DNA from: Oceanospirillaceae bacterium
GTDB lineage: Bacteria > Pseudomonadota > Gammaproteobacteria > Pseudomonadales > Balneatricaceae
Assembly: GCA_023954795.1 (NCBI GenBank)
Contig: JAGSHA010000036.1
Coordinates: 1-15,198 of the forward strand
DNA: 15,198 nucleotides
Direction of reading: 5' to 3'
Shown: one piece after another, positions 1-7,552 of the stretch
Layout: every line of letters starts with the position of its first letter
Position numbering within the stretch: the stretch's first letter is position 1
Notes under the pieces: generated by a model
The model's database searches: none
Told to the model about the DNA's origin: nothing
Seen by the model: only the letters and a program-made list of their open reading frames with translations
Made by a program: the position numbers and the translations under genes

Positions 1-1
1 C

Positions 2-898
2 GACTACTTTAAGTCCGAGCAACCTCAAACGTTGAAAGGAACGCCATTCGATCGTTACCTGAGTGAAGGTTATCGTGGATTGGCGAAAAAAGAAGATTTC
101 GAACATGACTTCGATGATGTAGAAAAATTCCAGAGTCGAGCGCTACGTTCTGCGGATGGACAATTGGTTTCTCCTGAGGAATTGTCTGCACGTAATTTAC
201 CTCCTTATTCTGTCGATGAATTGGCGTCTGCACGTGCTCGTCTGGAAGATGCATTTTACGCAGGTGCATCTGTGAAGATGCCTCGTGAATCGGCTAAAGC
301 ACAAGTGATGTTTGATTGCTGGATGGAACAGCAAGAAGAAAATATCCAGCAGCATGATATCGACGAGTGTAAGAACGGTTTCATGGCAGCTATGGCCAAA
401 ATCGAGAACAAACCGCACGTCGAAGATAAAGGCCCGGTTTATACACACAGCCATGATCACAAACATACGCATGGTCCTGGTTCTTGTGTAGATCACACAC
501 ACAAGCCATCAGAGCCTGAGGCTGTTGTATGTCCACTGCCTCAGAAAAAAGAAGTAGCCACTTATCATGGCCCTTACATCATCTTCTTTGAGTTGGATCG
601 AGCTGATATTACATCCGATGCACAGTCTGTGTTGGATAAGGTTGTCGCGGATGCCCGCGAGATGAAACCTCGTCGTGTGGTCCTGACGGCTCATACTGAT
701 ACATCAGGTAGCCGATCTCATAATGAGGCGCTTTCTCAGCGTCGAGCTCAGGCTGCTGCGCGTATGTTACGTGCTGAAGGTGTCGAGGTTTCTGAAATTC
801 GCGCGTCGCATTATGGAGAGTCAAAGCCGCGTGTATCAACCAAGGATGGTGTGCGCCATGCAGGAAACCGTCGAGTTGAAATTGACTTCGAGTGGTAA
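2..898 (+). CDS. OmpA-family outer-membrane/peptidoglycan-binding protein with His-rich linker, 5' partial
   Basis: The frame is open from the first complete codon at position 2, so the true start and any signal peptide lie outside the window. The TTG at 32 is an unlikely start. The C-terminal part (about 569-895) is an OmpA-like domain: it contains FFELDRADIT, then AHTDTSGSRSHNEALSQRRA, then GESKPRVSTKDGVR and the closing NRRVEIDF. These are the family's peptidoglycan (diaminopimelate) contact segments. The upstream part holds a Cys-containing motif FDCWMEQQEEN with a second Cys shortly after (DECKNGF), which I recall from OmpA lipoproteins but cannot name as a domain. Between them is a linker with seven His in 19 residues (446-502). 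The protein probably sits in the outer membrane or periplasm and grips the cell wall. It is about 200 bases upstream of the export gene, so it may be functionally linked, but a large hairpin separates the two. The OmpA domain is certain; the role is inferred. Confidence 0.9.
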   Translation, partial: DYFKSEQPQTLKGTPFDRYLSEGYRGLAKKEDFEHDFDDVEKFQSRALRSADGQLVSPEELSARNLPPYSVDELASARARLEDAFYAGASVKMPRESAKAQVMFDCWMEQQEENIQQHDIDECKNGFMAAMAKIENKPHVEDKGPVYTHSHDHKHTHGPGSCVDHTHKPSEPEAVVCPLPQKKEVATYHGPYIIFFELDRADITSDAQSVLDKVVADAREMKPRRVVLTAHTDTSGSRSHNEALSQRRAQAAARMLRAEGVEVSEIRASHYGESKPRVSTKDGVRHAGNRRVEIDFEW

Positions 899-925
899 CT
901 GAGCACGGACAATTGCTTGATTAAG

Positions 926-997
926 GAGTGGTTTTAAACCATTGGTTGAATAAATAAACACTTGTTTATTTATATCGATGTTGTTTAATAACCACTC
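926..997. repeat. Long near-continuous hairpin between the OmpA-like gene and the exporter gene
   Basis: The two 34-base arms fold back on each other around the 4-base loop 960-963. The outer stem is 926-939 with 983-997 (14 bp, T989 bulged; GAGTGGTT against AACCACTC). The middle is 940-946 with 974-980 (7 bp, two G-U). The inner stem is 950-959 with 964-973 (10 bp, perfect, all but one pair A-T). In total about 31 pairs, with only TGA (947-949), TT (981-982) and T989 unpaired. No T-run follows, so it is not a standard intrinsic terminator. It could end the upstream transcript, protect an mRNA end, serve as a protein-binding palindrome for the operon downstream, or be a small mobile-type repeat. 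The structure is seen; the role is unknown. Confidence 0.75.
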
Positions 998-1158
998 ACA
1001 ATTTGTGTTGCTTTATGCGGCATGAGGTCTGTTGCGGTAGGTTATTAGCAGCGGGCTAAATACATCCTCTTAAGTTTATTTTCTGAGGGTGTCGCTGGAT
1101 GAGTTATCCGGCATGGAATTACGACGTGATGTGCTGCATACCGGAGAGGTTTCGACCC

Positions 1159-2202
1159 ATGATCTGCTCGACAGATAACAAGTTTAAAAAGGCAATTAAG
1201 TGGATGGTTGGTCCTGCACTGATGGTACTTTTGTCAGGTTGCTATGTGCCGCATGAAGCTGCCACTGTAGAAGATGGCAAAAAAGTATATGAGCAGGATC
1301 CATTGCCATACTTTGATACGGATTATCAGATATCCCCAGGGGATCGTCTGGAGGTTACGTATCACGTAGATGTTGAGCAAAAAGATCGTTACGAAATCGC
1401 TATCGGTGATCAGATCCGTATTGAGTTCTATCACTACCCGCAGATGGACCGTACTTTGAACGTACGTCCTGACGGTCGAGTCACTGTTCCTTACAAAGGT
1501 GACATTATGGCGGCGGGTCGTACGCCGATGGAGCTCTCCGCAGCTGTAAACGAAATCTATTCTGATTTTCTGACAATGCCGCAAAGTACCGTTTCCCTGA
1601 TTCGTTACGGTGCGAAAATTCGTGAGCTGAAAGAAGCGATTCGTACAGCTCCACGTGGTCAGAGCCGCGAAGCAGTTGTGCAGTCTGATGGTACGGTGAG
1701 CTTACCTCTGCTTTCCGCTATTAAGGTAGCGGGTAAATCAATCAATCAAGCGTCTGATGCGATCAACCTGGAATACGAGAAAAGTGTGCCAGGCATGTTT
1801 ACGTCTACCGCTATATTGCAGGCTACGGGCAATCGGGTTTATGTGTTCGGTGCAGTTCAACGACCAGGGTTTTACCAGTTGAATGGCCCGACTTCTGTAT
1901 TGCAGTCTGTTGCTTTAGCCGGAGGCTTTGCTGACTTTGGTGAGGCAGGTTCCACGCTATTGATCTCACGTGATGAATTTAACCGTCCAGTTGGGCGTCT
2001 GGTTGATCTGGCATCTGTACTTTCCAGTGGCAACTCAGGTCAGGATTATTTCGTTCGTCAATCCGATGTTGTATTTGTGCCTACGACAACCTTGGGACGT
2101 GCAGCCCTTGTTGGTGATGCGATCCGACGGATGATCCCGGTGAATCTGGGCTTTACCTATACGCTGGACGACACAGTAGATCTAATTGGGCCTAACCAGT
2201 AA
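1159..2202 (+). CDS. Wza-family polysaccharide export outer-membrane lipoprotein
   Basis: Outer-membrane export channel for the polysaccharide. I chose ATG 1159 because it gives a normal lipoprotein signal (KFKK, then a hydrophobic stretch ending in lipobox LLSGC, Cys 28) and has GGAGAGG nine bases upstream. The frame is open back to ATG 1099, also with a GAGGG site, which would give an unusually long leader. After the lipid anchor comes a polysaccharide-export domain (about residues 54-148, with RPDGRVTVPYKGD), then a hairpin segment with QSDGTVSLPLL, then an SLBB domain (about 226-270, VYVFGAVQRPGFYQLNG and LAGGFADFGEAG). SDVVFVP follows near residue 302. The opening motif occurs twice, YQISPGDRLEV (56) and YEIAIGDQIRI (78). 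It is first in the gene run, 39 bases ahead of its usual partner, the Wzc-like co-polymerase. Family assignment is firm; the polymer is unknown. Confidence 0.93.
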   Translation: MICSTDNKFKKAIKWMVGPALMVLLSGCYVPHEAATVEDGKKVYEQDPLPYFDTDYQISPGDRLEVTYHVDVEQKDRYEIAIGDQIRIEFYHYPQMDRTLNVRPDGRVTVPYKGDIMAAGRTPMELSAAVNEIYSDFLTMPQSTVSLIRYGAKIRELKEAIRTAPRGQSREAVVQSDGTVSLPLLSAIKVAGKSINQASDAINLEYEKSVPGMFTSTAILQATGNRVYVFGAVQRPGFYQLNGPTSVLQSVALAGGFADFGEAGSTLLISRDEFNRPVGRLVDLASVLSSGNSGQDYFVRQSDVVFVPTTTLGRAALVGDAIRRMIPVNLGFTYTLDDTVDLIGPNQ

Positions 2203-2241
2203 TTCTGGTGAATACGCATTTTTTTGGGGTGATAATCAGTT

Positions 2242-3645
2242 ATGGATAGTAGTACGAGCAACCGTAGAGAAGGTGGTAAGTTAACCTTCCGCGATATCGT
2301 CGCAATCTTTTTCTATACCAAGCGCGTCTTTATATTCACCTTTATTGGTGTGATCATCGGCGCATTACTGCTGGCCTTCGTCAGTCCGTCTACTTACACG
2401 GCCAAAGCACGTTTGTTGGTGAAGCCGCGTATTGAAAAACCGGTGGTGTTTGATGAGGGGGCGGATTCTCGTTTCAACGTGGTTGATAACGTATCTGACC
2501 AGACGTTGAACACGGTTGTTCACCTGTTTAGCTCTGCTGATGTGCTGCGTGAAGTGGTGAAAATGCACAATTTGGCGCCGATGGACAATGATTCAGAAGT
2601 ATTGGACGCAATTTCTGAACTTCGTGGTCAGTTCAGAGCCGAGCCTCTGGCGACGTCTAATATCGTCGAGATTATTTACTCAGCTCCAGATGCTGATCAG
2701 GCTCGTGACCAGCTAAACACACTCTTGGATGCGTATATCGATTATTACATCGAGGTAAACCAGGGCTTGAAAGGCAGTCTTGAGTTCTTTGATGAGCAGG
2801 TTGCTCTCTTCCGCGAGCGTTATATTCAACTGAGTAATGAGTTGGCAGCTGCACGTAAGAACCTGAACCTGGCGAGCCCGGAACTGCAGGCCGACAACAT
2901 GTTGGCGGTTGTTCGAAACCTCGAAACGCGTAAAGCAGAGATTGCAAGTCAGTTGAAGTCCTCCAAAGAGCGTTTGTCGTTCTTGCAGGGAGCGTATAAC
3001 AAGGTTGGTACAGCCGGTTATGTTGGTCTGACGACTGAACTCCGTCAGAACTATCCAGCATTGGTTGAGATGGAACGATCTCTCGCGCAGTTGATTATTA
3101 ATAAGCAGACAGCTGAAAGTAACTTCCAGCCGAGTTCTAAGCCGGTGACTGATGCTGTTGAACAATACAACAACATGCGCGGTCAGATCCGAGGTTATAT
3201 TCGACAGGTTATCGGAAAACTGCAGCTGGAAGGTCAGTCCGGTGAAGAAGAAATTCGCTCACTTCAGGATAGCATCGACCAGGCGCAGGCGAATGTCGGT
3301 CAGTTGAGTGCAGATACTGTCATTTTGCAGCGCATTGAGTTTGAGCGTAACGTCGCCGAGAAAAACTACCGTTTATATGAAGATAAACGTGAAGCGGCGC
3401 GTATCAGTGAAGAGAAGAACCGTTCTCAGTTTGCAAACGTAACCATCGCGAACCGTCCACTGATGCCGAACTCTCCATCGTTCCCGAACATTCCGCTGAT
3501 TTTGATTCTGGCGATTCCGGTAGCACTTTTGTTGGCTTTGGTTGCTTGTATCCTGTCTTATTCCAGCGACCAGGCGTTGCGCTCTCCGGCTGATGTTCAG
3601 TCCCGGACGCGTCTGCGTCTTCTCGGCACCTTAGACGCCGTTTAA
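2242..3645 (+). CDS. Wzc/GumC-like polysaccharide chain-length co-polymerase, no kinase domain
   Basis: Inner-membrane polysaccharide co-polymerase that works with the exporter upstream and sets chain length. It has the Wzz layout: short cytoplasmic N terminus, membrane segment at about residues 28-48 (VFIFTFIGVIIGALLLAF), a long periplasmic part beginning YTAKARLLVKPR with charged heptad-like coiled-coil stretches in the middle, the proline-rich motif NRPLMPNSPSFP (404-415), and a second membrane segment at about 419-440. It stops about 27 residues after that at LLGTLDAV, so the fused C-terminal tyrosine kinase of E. coli Wzc is absent. That job would fall to the separate P-loop protein 19 bases downstream. 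The short tail contains RLRLLGTLDAV, the kind of segment that docks the partner in two-component versions (known for the family, inferred here). A G-rich site GGGGTGAT precedes ATG. Confidence 0.94.
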   Translation: MDSSTSNRREGGKLTFRDIVAIFFYTKRVFIFTFIGVIIGALLLAFVSPSTYTAKARLLVKPRIEKPVVFDEGADSRFNVVDNVSDQTLNTVVHLFSSADVLREVVKMHNLAPMDNDSEVLDAISELRGQFRAEPLATSNIVEIIYSAPDADQARDQLNTLLDAYIDYYIEVNQGLKGSLEFFDEQVALFRERYIQLSNELAAARKNLNLASPELQADNMLAVVRNLETRKAEIASQLKSSKERLSFLQGAYNKVGTAGYVGLTTELRQNYPALVEMERSLAQLIINKQTAESNFQPSSKPVTDAVEQYNNMRGQIRGYIRQVIGKLQLEGQSGEEEIRSLQDSIDQAQANVGQLSADTVILQRIEFERNVAEKNYRLYEDKREAARISEEKNRSQFANVTIANRPLMPNSPSFPNIPLILILAIPVALLLALVACILSYSSDQALRSPADVQSRTRLRLLGTLDAV

Positions 3646-3664
3646 ACATTGGGGAGAAAAGACA

Positions 3665-4441
3665 ATGGGCAAAATTTTTGAAGCAATGTACGGTGCAGAC
3701 GGCGATTCGGTAGAGACAGAGGCTGAAGCGGGTAAGCAACAAGAAGTGGTTGAAGAAGCTGTAGAGAACAGTGTTCGTCGTTACCCCGAAAACCTGATCC
3801 TGCCTTTAGGGCGGACGTTCGACGGTAATGCAAAGTGGCGCCGAGATATGCGTAAGGTCACTATCAACCTGATGGTTCAAGCAGATCCTCAGGAAGTGGG
3901 TGGCAAAGCGGTGATGTTCTCCGGTATGTCCAAAAATGTGGGCACATCGACGGTCACCGCGCAGGTCGCGAAGATTTTGGCGGCAGAATACTCTCGTCAC
4001 CGTGTTCTTGTTTTGGATGTACGCGAAGCAGGCGTTTCTGATGCGATGACGCTGGACCGGGCCATGATGGAGGGTTACAGCGTTGACGATGTGCTTTCCG
4101 GCTGCGACAGTGAAGGTATCTTCCGTATGCTGGTGTCCTCCAGCGACGAGCAAGGCCGCAGCGCGATGATCTCTCATCAGCTGCGTGAGTTTATCTCACA
4201 GGCGCGAGAGCACTTCGATTGGGTCCTGCTTGATATGCCTAAGCAGGGTTCAACACCTTTGGCCGACTCCTTAGGGCGTGTGGTAGACGGGGTTGCGATC
4301 GTTGCCAATACGGGGGTAACCCGTGTACCGGCGATCAACGCAGTTGAGGAAGATATGGAGCAGCTGGGTATCAACCTACTTGGCGTGATTCTAAACTTCC
4401 GTAAGTACCCAATTCCATCCTGGTTGCTCAGGTTCTTGTAA
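3665..4441 (+). CDS. CpsD/CapB-family P-loop protein with degenerate Walker A; probable pseudokinase partner of the co-polymerase
   Basis: Homologue of the cytoplasmic tyrosine autokinase half that pairs with Wzc-like proteins. The N terminus MGKIFEAM matches the docking segment typical of these partners. The fold is recognisable: strand KAVMFSGMSK, helix TVTAQVAKILAAEY, strand VLVLDV in the place of the second Walker motif (VLxxDxD/R), and FDWVLLDMP (184-192) as Walker B-like. The nucleotide loop reads SKNVGTST (89-96) where active kinases have PGEGKST: the catalytic lysine is Thr 94. The C terminus (RKYPIPSWLLRFL) has one Tyr, not the tyrosine cluster that is autophosphorylated. VLVLDVREAG also lacks the usual DADxR. 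I infer that it binds the co-polymerase but phosphorylates poorly or not at all. GGGGAGAAAAG lies just upstream of ATG. Family is firm; loss of activity is inference, since degenerate loops are known in this family. Confidence 0.9.
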   Translation: MGKIFEAMYGADGDSVETEAEAGKQQEVVEEAVENSVRRYPENLILPLGRTFDGNAKWRRDMRKVTINLMVQADPQEVGGKAVMFSGMSKNVGTSTVTAQVAKILAAEYSRHRVLVLDVREAGVSDAMTLDRAMMEGYSVDDVLSGCDSEGIFRMLVSSSDEQGRSAMISHQLREFISQAREHFDWVLLDMPKQGSTPLADSLGRVVDGVAIVANTGVTRVPAINAVEEDMEQLGINLLGVILNFRKYPIPSWLLRFL

Positions 4442-4445
4442 AGGC

Positions 4446-4469
4446 GTGTTTGTAGGCTTCTACAGACAC
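4446..4469 (+). terminator. Intercistronic hairpin between the CpsD-like and polymerase genes
   Basis: GTGTTTGTAG (4446-4455) pairs with CTACAGACAC (4460-4469) through ten base pairs, one of them G-U, around a GCTT loop. It begins five bases after the stop of the CpsD-like gene. There is no run of T after it (TCTAATCTT), so it may be a weak attenuator or an mRNA-processing or stabilising hairpin that lowers expression of the polymerase downstream. Confidence 0.5.
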
Positions 4470-4490
4470 TCTAATCTTCCGGGATAAGTA

Positions 4491-6008
4491 ATGGCGGATT
4501 CGGCAAATAAATCGTTATCATCGATTCTGATGCCGCTGGGTTTTGGATTACTCAGTGGTGTCTTATTTGTATTCTTGCTCGGTAACCTTCCGCTGAAGTG
4601 GACCTTCTTTATTCTGTTAGCGATCACCGGTGCCGGTGGTTTGCTGTTCCTGAATATCTTGCAGGTACAAACCAAGCAGATGATGTTGATGCTTGCGGCG
4701 TTCCTGATGCCGATCTTGTACGATATCAACTTCTACTACCAAGAAGATCCGCCATTTTATGTCCATGCAAATGGTTTCGGTGTAGCGATCACTGACGTAC
4801 TGTTTGCCATGCTGATTATTGCGTGGGCAGCAGAGACCGTGGTTGGAAAGCGCCTGCATCATCCGCCTGCACCTGTTCCTACGAACTGGAAGTTCGCAAT
4901 GACAGGTTTGTTTCTGATTAACTTCCTGTCAGCCGTTACGACCCCTGAACCGTTCTTTGCTTTCAGTATGATGTGGCAGCAGGTGAAGGTTTATTTCATC
5001 TTTGTCTATCTGATAAAAAACGTTAACAGCTTTGATACAGTAAAACGTCTGGGTTATGTCTTTATCGCTGTGTTGGCAACCCAAGCTATCATTGTTTTCG
5101 AACAAAAGCTGGTTGGAGCGATCTTTACTGAAAATTTGCTGGGCCAGAGAACAACCTGGCAGAACGACGGCGGTCCGCTACGTGTATCGGGTACGCTGGG
5201 TCAGCCCAATGCTCTGGCGATGTTTATGAATCAGTTAATGCTTATTGGAATCTTCCTGGGCTTATCTGACAAACATGTATTACGTAAGTTGGTGATTTTG
5301 GGTGTCATTGCTTTTGCTGCGATGGCCGAAATCTTTACCGCTTCGCGCGGTGGCTGGACCGGTTTGGCCATCGCATTTGTTGTCTGTATGGTACTGTGGC
5401 GGATTCGACGAGGTCATGGGCTCGTTGTTAGTATCAGCCTGGTCGCACTGGTTGGTTCTTTACTATTTAGTGCTTTATTTCTTGGCTCGGAAGCCTTCAG
5501 GGCACGTCTGACTCAGGACGATAAAGGGACGGCAGAAGTACGTGTGCCTTTGATGGAGGTCGCCGAAAACCTGGTGGCTGCGAATCCGTTAACGGGCGTC
5601 GGTCTGAACCACTATACGTATTACATGGCGCAGTATGACCGAACGTTTGATGCGATTACGGCTAACTTTGATGCGCCTGTACACAATACCTTTATGTTGA
5701 TTGCCGGTGAGATTGGTATCCCCGGGGCAATGTTCGCTATTGCGATGATTCTGTTCACATTGTATCGATCATGGATGCTGTTTTTTCGCTCGGATGGAAC
5801 AATATCGGCGATGTCGCTCGGAATATTTGGCGGCGTATTATCTTGGGTTATCCACAACATGGTGGATCCAACCTCTATCTATTCGGAGTATCCGTTCTGG
5901 ATACTCTCAGGCCTTTGTATCGCGATGGATAGGATCCACGCAAGGCAACAGGCCGAGCTTGCTCATCGTCCGGCCAGTGGGCCGGATCCTGATGTAAAAC
6001 CAGCGTAG
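4491..6008 (+). CDS. Wzy / O-antigen-ligase-family membrane polymerase
   Basis: Multi-pass inner-membrane protein (about 12-14 hydrophobic segments over 505 residues) of the Wzy_C/WaaL superfamily, which transfers sugar chains from an undecaprenyl carrier on the periplasmic side. Landmarks: SGTLGQPNALAMF (233-245), FTASRGGWTGLA (282-293), then a large extracytoplasmic loop with RVPLMEVAENLV, NPLTGVGLNHY (365-375) and VHNTFMLIAGEIGIPG (397-412). His 398 matches the conserved loop histidine of ligases. The hydrophilic tail (about 482-505) is Pro/Asp-rich. In this position, between the length-control genes and a flippase, the likeliest job is repeat-unit polymerase (Wzy) rather than lipid A ligase, but sequence alone does not separate the two. 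No strong ribosome site is seen (GGGATAAG), in keeping with the hairpin upstream as a possible brake. Confidence 0.87.
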   Translation: MADSANKSLSSILMPLGFGLLSGVLFVFLLGNLPLKWTFFILLAITGAGGLLFLNILQVQTKQMMLMLAAFLMPILYDINFYYQEDPPFYVHANGFGVAITDVLFAMLIIAWAAETVVGKRLHHPPAPVPTNWKFAMTGLFLINFLSAVTTPEPFFAFSMMWQQVKVYFIFVYLIKNVNSFDTVKRLGYVFIAVLATQAIIVFEQKLVGAIFTENLLGQRTTWQNDGGPLRVSGTLGQPNALAMFMNQLMLIGIFLGLSDKHVLRKLVILGVIAFAAMAEIFTASRGGWTGLAIAFVVCMVLWRIRRGHGLVVSISLVALVGSLLFSALFLGSEAFRARLTQDDKGTAEVRVPLMEVAENLVAANPLTGVGLNHYTYYMAQYDRTFDAITANFDAPVHNTFMLIAGEIGIPGAMFAIAMILFTLYRSWMLFFRSDGTISAMSLGIFGGVLSWVIHNMVDPTSIYSEYPFWILSGLCIAMDRIHARQQAELAHRPASGPDPDVKPA

Positions 6009-6023
6009 TCGCCAGGGGGCAAT

Positions 6024-7541
6024 GTGACAGCTGACACCCACACTCAGCGGACGATCCGGGGTGCCAATTGGAATATGATGAGAGTTATCGTTCAGACTGT
6101 TGTAAGTCTGGGTGTAACTATCGTCGTAGCTCGAATTTTACCACCGGAAGATTTCGGTTTGCTGGCAACAGCAATGATCTTCATCGGCCTTGCAGAGATT
6201 ATCTCTGCTATGGGCATGGGCGCGGCCGTTGTTCAGAGAAAAGACCTGGACGAGATAGCGGTTCGCACAGCCAATACACTGTCGGTTCTTATTGGCCTGG
6301 CGTTGGTTGTATTGATACTGCTTGTATCTGAGCCTGTCGCCATTTTCTTCGACGATGAGCGTGTTGGCCCTGTTGTTCGAATATTATCTATCAGTCTGTT
6401 TGTTGCGGCGCTTTCTACCGTAAGTCGTGGCCTAATTATGCGTCGTATGGACTTCCGCCGTCTCTTTTTTATTGATTCGATAGGGCATGTCGTCGGTTAT
6501 GCGGGAGTGGTAATCGTCATGGCGGTTATGGGTTATGGGGTATGGAGCCTGGTTATGGGCACTATTGCCACAACGGTGCTGGGTTCGGTGCTCTCCTTCG
6601 TTTATGAACCGTTTCGCATGACATTTAAGCCGGAGAAGTCGAGACTCAAAGAGTTACTTTCTTTTGGTGGTGGCGTCAGTATCAGTAGTGTGGTCGGGTA
6701 TTTTGCGCGTAATGTCGATTTCTTCGTGATTGGTAAGTTTCTCGACCAGATGATGTTGGGTTTATACAGCCGCGCCTATCACTTGGTGAATCTTCCGCTG
6801 GCAAAGATTGCCGGGACGCTGACAAATGTCATGTTCTCCTCATACTCTGAAGTTCAGGACGACAAAGAGCGTTTGCGGCAAGTTTATTTCCGCGTAGTAT
6901 CCGTCACGGCGTTGATGGCGTTTCCTGTTTTTGTTGGCATGTTGGTGTCGGGGAAGTACATCATCACGGGGATGTACGGTGAAAACTGGATAGATGCGGT
7001 GCCCGCTTTCCAGGTGCTTTGCCTGATGGGTTTGATTCGACTCGTACTTATTCTGACAGGTCCGGTCATTCAGGCAATGGGGCATGTGCACGCGGAAATG
7101 AGGCGTCAGATGGTGTTTTTCGTGTTGCTGACTGTAGCTTGTGTTATCGCTGTACCTGAAGGGATAGCAGCCGTGGGGTTCGCTGTAGTGGGTGCTACGT
7201 TATGGCTCTATCTGTCGATGGCCAACCTGGCAATTAAGTTACTGGACTCCAATTGGATTGATTTTATCAAAATCCAGCTGCCGGGTTATTTGTTGGCGGC
7301 GTTCGTTGGTGTGGTCGACAGTGCGGTTCTTTACCTGTTAGAAGGAAGGATAGCTTCCGCAGAGTTGATGCTTGTTATTTTGTTAGTCACCTCTGGATTG
7401 GCCTATGTCGTCGGCTTCTTTGGCTTACCCGTGTCTATGATGGGGGGCGTGCCAGGATGGGTGCTTGGAAAATATGGCCATATGTTGCCTGCTGTATTGC
7501 GTGGTTGGGCGCTGAAACGCGCGGCTACAAGTGTTGAATAA
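6024..7541 (+). CDS. Wzx-like polysaccharide flippase (PST/MOP superfamily, WzxC-like)
   Basis: Inner-membrane flippase for lipid-linked repeat units. The start is GTG 6024, four bases after AGGGGG; the overlapping ATG at 6022 runs straight into TGA. The N terminus is typical of the Polysacc_synt family (RTIRGANWNMM, then VVARILPPEDFGLLATAM), followed by MGMGAAVVQRKDLDE, and SRGLIMRRMDFRRL after the third or fourth membrane segment. The second half begins at LLSFGGGVSISSVVGYFAR with NVDFFVIGKFL, and LGLYSRAYHLVNLP further on. There are about 14 hydrophobic segments in 505 residues, the usual size. It starts 15 bases after the polymerase stop and ends five bases before the next gene's reading frame opens, so it is surely co-transcribed. 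Substrate cannot be told from sequence. Confidence 0.93.
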   Translation: MTADTHTQRTIRGANWNMMRVIVQTVVSLGVTIVVARILPPEDFGLLATAMIFIGLAEIISAMGMGAAVVQRKDLDEIAVRTANTLSVLIGLALVVLILLVSEPVAIFFDDERVGPVVRILSISLFVAALSTVSRGLIMRRMDFRRLFFIDSIGHVVGYAGVVIVMAVMGYGVWSLVMGTIATTVLGSVLSFVYEPFRMTFKPEKSRLKELLSFGGGVSISSVVGYFARNVDFFVIGKFLDQMMLGLYSRAYHLVNLPLAKIAGTLTNVMFSSYSEVQDDKERLRQVYFRVVSVTALMAFPVFVGMLVSGKYIITGMYGENWIDAVPAFQVLCLMGLIRLVLILTGPVIQAMGHVHAEMRRQMVFFVLLTVACVIAVPEGIAAVGFAVVGATLWLYLSMANLAIKLLDSNWIDFIKIQLPGYLLAAFVGVVDSAVLYLLEGRIASAELMLVILLVTSGLAYVVGFFGLPVSMMGGVPGWVLGKYGHMLPAVLRGWALKRAATSVE

Positions 7542-7552
7542 AGGATATGGAA

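Noticed and set aside
197..502. Minus-strand and other-frame ORFs lying over the genes (for example this one)
   Set aside because: They overlap well-supported plus-strand genes, give low-complexity or Arg/His-rich proteins without motifs, and lack ribosome sites.
1019..1035. Sigma-54-like GG...GC pair (GGCATGAGG to TTGC) ahead of the export gene
   Set aside because: The GG and GC are 13 bases apart; sigma-54 promoters need 10.
2195..2225. Small hairpin ACCAG/CTGGT followed by seven T as a terminator after the export gene
   Set aside because: The stem is only 5 bp and the T-run starts nine bases after it, right before the ribosome site of the next gene; read-through is expected.
3665..4441. 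Reading the P-loop protein as a ParA/MinD partition protein
   Set aside because: The MGKIFEA start and its position directly after a Wzc-like gene fit CpsD/CapB; the ParA signature loop is not present.
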